Source of the DNA: Branchipolynoe longqiensis | Taxonomy: Eukaryota > Annelida > Polychaeta > Phyllodocida > Polynoidae | DNA: 64,000 bases | Assembly (NCBI GenBank): GCA_030323885.1 | Contig: CM059192.1 | Span: 1,433,001 to 1,497,000, forward strand | Direction: 5' to 3' | The notes under the pieces: generated by a model | What the model was told of the DNA's origin: nothing | Seen by the model: only the letters and a program-made list of their open reading frames with translations | Database searches by the model: none | Part shown: positions 10,611-19,409 of the stretch, piece by piece | How positions within the stretch are numbered: position 1 is the stretch's first letter | How the letters are laid out: the number at the start of each line of letters is the position of its first letter | Position numbers and translations under genes: made by a program

Positions 10611-10916
10611 CCCTAATTATGCAACTTAATCTTGAAGGTGGTTGTCTATTGGCTCACGCCTCCGTCCAATCAGATCCCTTGGCTCTGGGCGATCATCAAT
10701 CGGCCGATAACTATTTCCGGCCGGAGGATAGCGCCTGGAAAAATCACTTCCGGTTGTATCCAGTTGGCGAGTGATCCTCACTAGAGCTCTGATTGGAGAG
10801 TGGTGATGGTGTGTGTGTCACGTGGTGGCGCGTCTAACCGGAAGTGTCCTTCACTGTGTTCTCAGGGTGCGGCCGGGTGGGTCCCCCACTGCCCCCGTCC
10901 CTTTATGGTGATGTTT
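10611..10916. other. No recognisable feature
   Basis: GC-richer spacer before the CA block. Two ATTGGCT/CCAATCA-like words are present but there is no transcription unit to attach them to. Confidence 0.4.
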
Positions 10917-11693
10917 CACACACACAAACACACTCACACACACACACACACACTCACACACACACACACTCACACCCACACTCACACACACACTCACACC
11001 CACACTCACACACACACTCACACCCACACTCACACACACACACTCACACACTCAAACACTCACACACACACTCACACACAGACACACTCACTCACACTCA
11101 CTCACACACAGACACACACACTCACACACTCACACACACACTCACACACACTCACACCCACACTCACACACACACACTCACACACTCAAACACTCACACA
11201 CACACTCACACACACTCACACACAGACACTCACACACACTCACACACACACTCAAACACACTCACACACACACTCACACACACACTCTCACACACACACA
11301 CTCTCACACACACACACTCACACACACACTCACTCACTCACACACAGACGCACACACTCCCACACTCACACACACTCACACACACACTCACACACACAGA
11401 CACTCACACACACAGAGACTCACACACACTCACTCACACACACAGACACACACACTCACACACACTCACACAGCCACACACACTCACACAGACACACACA
11501 GTCACACACACAGACACACACACTCACACACACTCACACACAAACTCACACACACACTCTCACCCACTCACACCCACACTCACACACACTCACTCACACA
11601 CACAGACACACGCACTCACTCACACACACACTCACACACACTCAAACACACACACTCACACAGACACACACACTCACACACACACACACACCT
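10917..11693. repeat. CA-rich compound microsatellite
   Basis: CACACA tracts broken by CTCACA and AGACACA steps over about 780 bp. It creates two overlapping plus-strand frames of 309 and 321 codons made of His-Thr and Ser repeats. These are artefacts of a dinucleotide repeat. Confidence 0.95.
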
Positions 11694-11731
11694 CCCCATC
11701 CACCTGCCCCCTACCCCTCACCCCTACCCCC

Positions 11732-12065
11732 TGCATGTTTGCACTTCAAATTTCTCCCAAGTTAGCATCTTAATTCAAAGTTAACTCGAGTTCATTTGAG
11801 GTTGCTTATAATGATCAACCTCATGTATTTATCTCAGAAAATGACACAAACTCAAAGTCCGATGGTTTTGACTTTCTGTCATTTTCTGAGATAAACATAG
11901 GTTGGTTGTTATAATGTATATTACTTTAATTTCAACTAACTGTGATTTTGAATGATTAATTTCAGATATATTCCAAGTGTAAACATGTGAAAATAATATT
12001 GGCGTGCTTGTCAAAACTTTGATTCTATCAGCTTCTGCAGTAACAGGTTCTATTCATTTGACCTT
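11732..12065. mobile_element. Two MITE-T fragments head to head
   Basis: 11,732-11,850 is a reverse fragment (GCACTTCAAATTTCTCC to TTTATCTCAGAAAATGACAC). 11,852-12,065 is a forward fragment (AAAGTCCGATGGTTTTGAC to GCAGTAACAGGTTCTATTC). They meet at the tip of the element, forming an inverted pair. Confidence 0.65.
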
Positions 12066-12526
12066 TTTTAAATCTTTTTTTTATTGAGGCTGTATTTATA
12101 CTATCCATAGCATATAAGCCCGGGTACCCAGGCTTGTTTTCAATGCTGGCCAGTTGTAGTGTTGGTGTTATCTTACCACACAGTAGCTGCTGATAAGTTA
12201 TTTGATTGCCTGCATTTCAGTAGCAGATAGATAATTGGTTGATATGGTTAGTAGCCTATGTTTGTTTTTTGGGATTTTCTTGGCATATATGTGTTTTATT
12301 TTTGTCTACTCTTATTACTAGACTAGCCTACTCCTATTTACATATCATAGGCTTGTACGTAGCTGTGTGGTGTGCTATCTGGCTACTTTTGGCATGGTTA
12401 CCTTCCATTGGGCGTCCCGCTGGTGGGCCGTGACATATCACATGCCCCTTTGCAGTGCAGCTTAGTGGGGGTTTCCGTGCCTTATTTTGCACGTGCCATC
12501 TCAAATCGAAGTTACTTCGAGTTTAT
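12066..12526. other. No recognisable feature
   Basis: AT-rich sequence with a 64-codon open frame (12,239-12,433, hydrophobic) that has no start context or homologue I recognise. Confidence 0.4.
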
Positions 12527-12582
12527 TTGAGTTACATAGTCCGATGGTTTCGAGTTTCTGTCATTTTCTGATATAAATATAG

Positions 12583-12905
12583 TACCATATGTCCCAATGG
12601 AAGCATGCTACCCAATAGAAGCATACCCTCCATTTCAAGAATGAAACCACGCACAAATTTACGATCATATTCAGTCCGATTGCACATAAATAAGACAATC
12701 CCACTTTATTTCAGAGGCACGACAAAAACTAATTCATGAAATAATAAACAGTGATGAATGTTTCACAATATCTACATATGTAATCATAGTACATGTTAAT
12801 TTGAAACAAACCATCGGAAATAATTACTTTGCGCCCACAGGAAATAAATAGATGCGCATCCATGTGTCTGCACTCGCGCAGTGCGCGTCTATTGGGGCAT
12901 ATACG
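12583..12905. mobile_element. Unnamed MITE inside MITE-T
   Basis: A 323-bp insert with ends of about 20 bp in inverted orientation: CATATGTCCCAATGGAAGC on the left and the complement of TATATGCCCCAATAGACGC on the right (15 of 19 positions agree). ATAG flanks it on both sides (12,579-12,582 and 12,906-12,909). No coding capacity. I saw no other copy in the window. Confidence 0.6.
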
Positions 12906-13102
12906 ATAGGTTGATTGTTATAATGTATATTATTTAGGTTTTAAGTAACTATGATTTAAACTGATTAATTTCAGATATATTCCAAGTGGAAACATGTTAA
13001 AATAATGTTGCTATGCTTGTCAAATCTCTAATTCCGTCGGCTTCAGCAGTAAAAGTGTTAAATTGACAGAGTTCACCCTTCTACGTAGCAACAAATACTT
13101 AA

Positions 13103-13456
13103 AGTTGCATAGTCCGATGAAAACATTAATTTGTCAAAACTAAAACAACTATCGAGATTTGATTCTACATATCTAACTTAGATACTGATGCACTTATTAA
13201 GCATTTCTTGCCACATAGAGTGGAACACTAAATCAATCTAATAGAACCTGTTACCACTGAAACCTTTGGTGCCAGAGTTTTGGCGTGCTTGCCAAAACTA
13301 ATTTGACATGTTTGCACTTTAAATATCTCAAAACTTAAAATAAAACATTTAAAATAAAAGTTACTTCAAACTAAAGTAATGGAGGTTATAGCGACCAATT
13401 TAATATATTTATCTCAGAAAAATTACAGCAATTCAAAACCATCGGACTGTGCAAAT
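13103..13456 (-). mobile_element. MITE-T inner copy with exact TTAA duplication
   Basis: A 354-bp copy starting AGTTGCATAGTCCGATGAAA and ending CATCGGACTGTGCAAAT, flanked by TTAA at 13,099-13,102 and 13,457-13,460. It interrupts the forward copy at the word CAAATACTTAA, matching CAAATGCTTAATAAGTGCA in intact copies. This is the clearest evidence for TTAA target choice. Confidence 0.85.
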
Positions 13457-13647
13457 TTAAGAAGTGCAGTGGTGTCTAAATTGGACATGTAGGTTCAAAT
13501 CTAGATAAGTGTTTTGCTTTATGAAATGTGCTGCTTTTATCAGACACTTGACTGGGGACCGTCAGCTGCTCTTGATGCAGGAACCATCCTCCCTCTTCTT
13601 CATTAATTTGGTTATATTTGGTTTTAATATTTTAACAATTCTATTAA

Positions 13648-14174
13648 AGTTGCATAGTCCGATGGTTTTGAGTTTCTATCATTTTCTGAGCTAGATATAT
13701 TAGATTGATCGATATAATCTACCTTCCTTTGGTTTGAAGTAACTTTTATTTTAAATGCCTGACCTTTGAGATATTTGAAGTACAAACAAGCGAAATTAAT
13801 TTAGGCAAAACACGCCAAAATTCTGAAACCATAGGCTTCTGCAGTAACAGATTCAATTAATTTCCATCATTATTCCCTTCTATGTGATGACAAATGTTTA
13901 ATAAATGCACCAGTAGTATCTAAGTATCTATGAGACCTCTATTTGCTCCCCGAGAGAGTGCTGCTGGTAACTTGCAAAAGCCAGCAGCACTTCAACACTT
14001 TTGCAGGCAGGTTTCATGAAATGAGAGCGGCAGTCAAGTAATGAAAGCAGTCTTTGTTGCATCGCGACCGACAGCATGATGATGATGATGAGTATCTAAG
14101 TTAGATATGTAGAATCAAATCTAGGTAATTGTTTTGGTTTTGAGAATTTGATATTTTCATCGGACTATGCAGCT
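13648..14174 (+). mobile_element. MITE-T copy interrupted by a LINE end
   Basis: TTAA at 13,644-13,647 and 14,175-14,178 bounds a forward copy (AGTTGCATAGTCCGATGG to ATCGGACTATGCAGCT). It is longer than usual only because 13,926-14,101 holds a retrotransposon fragment. Confidence 0.85.
13926..14090 (+). mobile_element. 5'-truncated LINE end with 11-bp target duplication
   Basis: The last 70 bp (AGAGCGGCAGTCAAGTAATG, then GCATCGCGACCGACAG and an ATGATGATGATGATG tail) match the 3' end of the LINE at 52.8-53.65 kb. The insert is flanked by AGTATCTAAGT (13,915-13,925 and 14,091-14,101). The first 90 bp have no match in the 53-kb copy and may be another part of the LINE or a rearrangement. Confidence 0.75.
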
Positions 14175-14334
14175 TTAAGTAAAGCAGTTGGCGAATTATT
14201 ATTGACAGCAGCTCTTGTCATCTAAGCCGGTGCGATTCTATTGATATTCAATGCCATTTGTGGGTTTGGTTTGTGATTTGTTAGTAGAGCGTTGACCGGA
14301 TGTCGGGGGTGCCGTTTGCTCCTGGGCGTGTCGG

Positions 14335-14457
14335 TGTGTGTGCGGGGGTGGGGGTGGTGGGGGGGGTTCTAAATCTGCTCAGGTTGGCTGGACTGGGAGG
14401 CTCAGTGGTGGCCATTTAGTCATTGGGGAGTTGGGGGGGGGGGGGTGGGGGGGCGCA
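14335..14457. repeat. G-rich low-complexity stretch
   Basis: Runs of 8 to 13 G separated by T. It could form quadruplexes, but no gene is nearby. Confidence 0.8.
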
Positions 14458-14526
14458 ACAGGCCCGAACCCCCAGAGACGCGGCAACCTCCCCGTACAGA
14501 TAAGGGCGTACAACAGGTTCTGTAAA

Positions 14527-14648
14527 GCACACACACACACACACGCGCGCACACACACGGCCCGGCACACACACACGCACTGTCTGCCACACACTCACAC
14601 ACACACACACACACACACGCACTGTCTGCCACACACTCACACACACAC
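14527..14648. repeat. CA-rich array, left part
   Basis: CACACA tracts with inserted words GCACTGTCTGCCACACACTC and GGCCCGGCACAC. The same mixture resumes at 15,814 beyond the LINE fragment. Confidence 0.9.
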
Positions 14649-15812
14649 TTCTTCTTCATCGTGTCCGTCCACCAGTTGTCTATTTCGATGCTGCTCTCCC
14701 AGTGTTTAGAGCAGCTGATGGCAATGTTGTTGGCCAATGTCAGGTCTGCAGCAGAGCAGGCAGTGGCCATCATGGGGCAGACCAGTAGGTGTTGCATCGT
14801 CTGCCTGATGCCGCAGTCACAGGTTTCCGATGAGTCAGAGTACCCCCACTTCAGCATGTTCACTCTGGACCGGCCAACCTGTGTTCGCAACCGGTTCAGA
14901 GTTTTCTAGGTTACCCAGGGGTTCTCCGCGCCAGCGGGGAGGTGTTCTTCGGCACGGATGTTGAGGTGCACGCTGGCGTCTAGGGCTTCGAGTCGCTCCC
15001 TCCACATCTCCACACGGGTCGCTGTCGCTGTTGTGTTGATGGGCTTGGTGTTTCTGATGAAGCTCCTACGTGACTTCAGGCATGGCACCACTGCGAGATG
15101 TCCATGGAGTGGATGCCCTTGGTCTGTGGCTTGCCGCGTCCATTCTGTGCGGCTCGCCACCGCTCTCCTGATGTCAGGTGGGGCAATTCCGGCAAGTACG
15201 GGCAGGCTATTGATGTTTGTTGGCTTCAGACAGCCTGTGATCAGTCGGCAGGTTTCATTCAGTGTCGCGTTCAGTTTCTTTGCATGGGTAGAGCGTTCCC
15301 ACATGGGACATGCATACTCTGCAGCTGAGTAGCATAGCGCTAGAGCGGATGACCTGAGTGTGGTTGGAGTGGCTCCCCATTTTGAGTTTCTTAGTTTACA
15401 GGTGATGTTGTTTCTTGTTCCGACTTTCTTTTTGGTCTTTTCGATATGTGCTTTGTATGACAGTGTTCGGTCGAGTGTGACGCCAAGATACACTGGGTGG
15501 TTGCAGTGGGCAAGGTTCACACCATTCCAGCTGATGTTGAGCTGTTTGCCACATTCACGATTCCGCAGATGAAAGAGACTGACTTGCGTTTTTGTTGGGT
15601 TCACGCGGAGTTGGTTGGTGGTGTAGTTCTCCGACAGTCCGACTAGAGCTGAAGTCAGTGTTTCTTCAATCGGTGCAAAGTCCACGCTCTGTGTAGTTAT
15701 GGCAAGGTCGTCTGCATACACAAAGCTGTGTGTGCCTGGGTGAATCAGCTGGTCATTCGTGTACGCATTGAAGAGAAATGGTGCGAGGACACTCCCCTGT
15801 GGTAGACCATTC
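14649..15812 (-). pseudogene. Non-LTR retrotransposon ORF2 fragment (reverse transcriptase, C-terminal part)
   Basis: A minus-strand frame encodes the second half of a reverse transcriptase: NGLPQGSVLAPFLFN opens it, and the catalytic FVYADDLAI lies about 30 residues later. It continues through the thumb-like region (YLGVTLDRTLSYKAHI) and a C-terminal part with CDCG..QTMQHLLVCP, a Cys/His cluster common in Jockey/CR1-type elements. One in-frame TAG (14,906-14,908) splits it; the frame is the same on both sides. The endonuclease and the N-terminal half of the polymerase are missing, as in a 5'-truncated insertion. The 3' end stops at GATGAAGAAG with no untranslated region visible. The extra residues at both ends of the open frame (CVCVC) come from the CA array and are not part of the protein. 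Clade placement is from motif recall. Confidence 0.85.
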
Positions 15813-16240
15813 TCACACTCACACACACACACACACGGCCCGGCACACACACACACATAGTCTGCCACACACTCACACTCACACACACACTCACTGTCTG
15901 ACACACACACACGCACACACACTGTCTGCTACACACTCACACACACACACATGCGCACACAGTCTGCCACATACACACTTACTGTCTGCCACACACACAC
16001 AGACACGGCCCAGCACACACACACACACTGTCTGCCACACACTCACACTCACACACACACACACAGCCCGGCGTACACCCACACAGGGCCCGGCACACAC
16101 ACACACACGCACTGTCTGCCACACACACACACTCACACACTTTGCCTGGCCCACACACACACGGCCCGGCACACACAGCCTGCCTGCTACACACACACAC
16201 ACATGCATGCACTCACACACTCACATACACTCACTTACAC
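15813..16240. repeat. CA-rich array, right part
   Basis: Same mixture as 14,527-14,648: CACACA, CACTGTCTGCCACACAC and GGCCCGGCACAC. Plus and minus frames of 77-160 codons here are artefacts. Confidence 0.9.
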
Positions 16241-16252
16241 TCCGCCTCCCAG

Positions 16253-16334
16253 TTTGGTAGATCGGACCCCCGGAGTCAAACCAAGGACTTGTAAAGGCGC
16301 TCAGCATTATTAGGATATGGCAAGGACTGATTGG
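16253..16334 (+). mobile_element. SINE-1 fragment with internal loss
   Basis: GTAGATCGGACCCCCGGAGT, CAAACCAAGGACTTG and GCATTATTAGGATATGGCAA follow SINE-1 order but skip parts of the body. Confidence 0.65.
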
Positions 16335-16340
16335 ATCGGG

Positions 16341-16652
16341 TTTACGTCCTGGCAACATCTAAGGTCATATCAGGACGGGTACCGACTTGTGACAGCGTGT
16401 ACTCATTGTGACTTTATAGTGCTGCCCCACTGGGGAATCAGGATGCTGGCACCATGACCCAATATCCCACTCAGTCACATTATCCTGTCACTGAGCTAAC
16501 CAGTCCTTACCCTATCCTGATAATGCTGAGTGCCAGGCTAGGAAGTGACAAGTAGCAATTTTAAAGTCATTGGTTTGACTTGACCGAGAACTGAAATCCC
16601 GGCCTTCCGCACGTGAGGCCTGTGAGGCCCGATTTGGCCTCCGCGCCCGGAC
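16341..16652 (-). mobile_element. SINE-1, nearly complete, reverse
   Basis: Starts with the tail in reverse (TTTACGTCCTGGCAACATCT), passes AGTGCTGCCCCACTGGGG and ACATTATCCTGTCACTGAGC, and ends in the head (GGCCTTCCGCACGTGAGGCC). With the preceding fragment it forms a head-out inverted pair. Confidence 0.85.
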
Positions 16653-16985
16653 TTGATTGAGTTGACAGCGATGGAGAGTTTGAATGCAATACAGCGTAAA
16701 CTTTGTCGACTTTCTCTTGTTGGTTTAGAGATGAATCATACCCGAAGCTAACGGTGCTAGAACGCCGTATTTGTATTACTTTGTTACGCCATATTAAAAT
16801 ACATCTCTATGTATATAAATATGTGCTGTATAAGCAATTATACGAGTAGAATTATGCGGAAACCGATGTTCTATGAATTGATGTCAACTGACCCTACATG
16901 AACTAATGACACTCATCTACTCATCGACTGGTCAGGCCTTCACACACTTGTGTGTGTATATATAATGTCATTTGGGGGTGATGCC
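16653..16985. other. No recognisable feature
   Basis: AT-rich sequence of about 330 bp with no open frame or repeat that I can identify. Confidence 0.4.
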
Positions 16986-16989
16986 AATG

Positions 16990-17080
16990 GGAACCAACCC
17001 GGTACTCTCCCGGCAGTCAACCAGCGGCACCTACCCGGCACCCGCCCGGCACTCACCCGGCACCCTCCCGGCCAGCCGCC
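16990..17080. repeat. CCCGGCAC-type short tandem repeat
   Basis: Six to seven imperfect 9-13 bp units of CCCGGCACYC. Confidence 0.75.
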
Positions 17081-17182
17081 CCGAACCGGCCGCGCTGCCC
17101 CCTGGCGGGCCCGTGTGCAACTAAGTGCAGTCCTAGTGAGGGTGAGGCGCCGCTAACCAGGCGTGAATACAGATAGCGGCTC

Positions 17183-17630
17183 GAGCTGGTCATCACATGA
17201 CCCGCATACCGGAGCTGGTCATCACATGACCCACATACCGGACCTGCTCGTCACGTGACCCACATACCGGAGCTGCTCGTCACATGACCCACATACCAGA
17301 GCTGCTCGTCATGGGACCCACATACCAGAACTGCTTATAATGTGACCTACATACTGGAGCTGCTTGTCATGTGACCCAAATATCAGAGCTGTTCGTCACG
17401 TGACCCATATACTGGAGCTGCTCATCACGTGACTTAAATACCAGAGCTGCTCGTCACATGACCCACATATCGGAGCTGCTTATCACGTGACTCAAATACC
17501 GGAGCTGCTTGTCACATGACCCACATACCGGAGCTGCTCGTCACACTCATGACCCACATACCAGAGCTGCTCGTCACATGACCCACATACCGGAGCTGCT
17601 CATGACATGACCCAAATACCAAAGTGGTTT
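17183..17630. repeat. 29-bp minisatellite, about 15 copies
   Basis: Unit GGAGCTGCTCGTCACATGAC plus CCACATACC. Each unit carries CACATGAC or CACGTGAC, the latter an E-box core (CACGTG). Confidence 0.9.
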
Positions 17631-18204
17631 GTAGTCACTGCGTTCTTACTGATATGCGATAAAAATAACGACCTAACCCCAAACAATTGATACAAAAGGT
17701 TTTTCAGTTGATTTTGATAGCTTTTGGCATGCTTAAGAACATATTAAAGATCTAGTAAAATCGGACTTCGGAATGGGGTAATTATCAAGATGGCGTCCAA
17801 GATGGCTGGCAGGAGCTTAACATTACTATTCAACATAGAAAGGTGGTGTTGATGTCTAACTCTAGGTTTTAGATCTCAAGGAATCACGATTGAATCCATG
17901 AAATTACCTTCAGTTAATTATTCATTGATACATGCGAGATTGCATCGGATGGCCACTATATTGGCTTTGTTGAATAGTAGTCAATCTAGCGATATATTTT
18001 CAGTGTGTATACCTAGGTGTGAATCAGTCGAGGTTTCTTGAGGATATCTTGTTCTGACACATGAGGCTGCTGGTTGGGTGAACCGGTACAGTGTGGTCCT
18101 GTTTTGTAGCTTTGAGATTCAGGGCACTGTAGGGTCTCTCAACAGCACAGGACGGTCATGTGTTCGATCCCCGGCCGGGTCAAATGAAATACTTTCAAAC
18201 TTGA
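17631..18204. other. No recognisable feature
   Basis: AT-rich spacer. 18,160-18,180 has a B-box-like word (GTGTTCGATCCCCGGCCGGG) but no matching A box at tRNA spacing was convincing. Confidence 0.4.
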
Positions 18205-18395
18205 CGTTACCTTGCAGTGGTGTGGCCATATTTCACATTCATCAGGTTTCGCCAAAACCATCTTTGCAAGGCGCGGTGAAAAGGCGAAGGAAGACAAAGC
18301 GGACAACGGAAGAGGTGGGAAGACAACATCAGGGTATGGACTGGTGTTCGGCAAGTCCCAGAGGGCAGTGGTGAACAGGGAGCATATAGCTATAG
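18205..18395 (+). pseudogene. Decayed LINE ORF2 C-terminus
   Basis: The translation ends LVFGKSQRAVVNRE, preceded by a basic stretch from a neighbouring phase. This resembles the C-terminal signature (RWEDNI.EWTGL.F.KSQRAVENRE) that I recall from abundant marine-invertebrate non-LTR elements. Frame shifts separate the GHI.HSSGFAKTI part from the GKSQRAV part, so it is a relic. The open frame 18,212-18,415 continues into MITE-T. Confidence 0.55.
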
Positions 18396-18404
18396 TCAAA
18401 ACAA

Positions 18405-18595
18405 TAAACTCCTAACAAAACTCTGAGACCGTAGGTTTCTACAGTAACCCGTTCTATTAAATTGCCTCAGTGTTCCCTTCTATATCGCAACAATGGCTTA
18501 CTAAGTGCACCAGTATCTAAGTTAGATATGTGCAATCAAATCTAGATCATTGTTTTGGTTTTGAAAATTTGATGCTTCATCGGACTCTGCTTGAA
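18405..18595 (+). mobile_element. MITE-T, right half
   Basis: AACAAAACTCTGAGACCGTA to GCTTCATCGGACTCTGC, with GTATCTAAGTTAGATATGTG in the middle. The left half is missing. Confidence 0.75.
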
Positions 18596-18647
18596 TCTTA
18601 GCGGCTGTGGCAATATGGCTGACGACATGCAGACATCCTTTGTGGAG

Positions 18648-18945
18648 CCCGGCCCGGGTGGCCGAATCGGTCAGAGCGCTGGCCGGCTTCCTGTGCAGGA
18701 GGTCGTGATTTCGAACCCCAACCTATGAAGCCAATGACTTACAAAATGTATACTTGTCACTACCTAGCCTGGCACTCAACGTTACTAGGATATGACAGGA
18801 ACTTGTTTTTTTTTTCAGTATCAGGATAATGGGACTGAGTGGGATATTGGGTCATGGTGCCAGTGGCCTGATTTTCCAGTGGGGCACCACTATAAAGTCG
18901 CAATGAGCACGTCCTGTCAAAACTCCAACAACCAAGCAATCCTCG
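18648..18945 (+). mobile_element. SINE-1, variant head
   Basis: The head GGTGGCCGAATCGGTCAGAG (A box) and GATTTCGAACCCC (B box) differs from the commonest copies, but the body (ATGACTTACAAAATG, CAGTATCAGGATAATGGGAC, GCACCACTATAAAGTCGC) is shared. An internal T10 run replaces part of the middle. The tail is cut at CCAACAACCAAGC. Confidence 0.8.
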
Positions 18946-18961
18946 AGTGTTCCACCCCACT

Positions 18962-19305
18962 CTGCACAAGCAACCTTTTCCACCCTCCCTCTTTCTCTCC
19001 TCCCCCCTCCCCTCCCCCTCCCCTCCCTTGCTCTCCCTCCTCCCTCCTCCCTTGCCATCCCCCCTCCCTTCTCCCTCCTCCCTCCTCCCTCCTCCCTCCT
19101 CCCTCCCCCTCCTCCCTCCCCCTCCCCTCCTCCCTCCTCCCCTTCTCCCTCCTCCCCTTCCCACCTCCCTCCTCCCTCCCTCCTCCCCATTCCCTCCTCC
19201 CTCCCTCCCTCCTCCCCATTCCCTCCTCCCTCCCCTCCTCCTCCCCTCCTCCCTCCACCTCCTCCCCCCCCCCCCGCCCCTGACTCAGCCCCCGCCCCGC
19301 CCGCC
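18962..19305. repeat. Polypyrimidine (TCCCTCC) tract
   Basis: CCTCCCTCCTCCC-type repeats on the plus strand. Open frames up to 163 codons on both strands (poly-Pro/Ser, poly-Gly/Glu/Arg) are low-complexity artefacts. Its mirror symmetry could allow triplex DNA. Confidence 0.95.
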
Positions 19306-19409
19306 ACCCACCTGTTCCACGTGCCCATAATTCAAGGTCACGTGGTCACATATTGATGAACCGACATTAAATTAAAGGGTCCAGCGCAGAGACTTGAGGT
19401 GATCCGGAG

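Larger units (their letters stand above)
12527..13522 (+). mobile_element. MITE-T outer copy with two insertions
   Basis: Pieces at 12,527-12,582, 12,906-13,102 and 13,457-13,522 join into one forward MITE-T (TTACATAGTCCGATGG to AATCTAGATAAGTGTTTTGC). The two gaps are filled by an unrelated MITE (12,583-12,905) and by a reverse MITE-T (13,103-13,456). The order implies the outer copy is the oldest. Confidence 0.75.

Noticed and set aside
10800..11773. Two plus-strand frames of 321 and 309 codons
   Set aside because: They are His/Thr/Ser repeats from a CA microsatellite open in two phases.
18852..19328. Glycine/glutamate/arginine-rich protein on the minus strand
   Set aside because: Antisense of a polypyrimidine tract; low complexity only.
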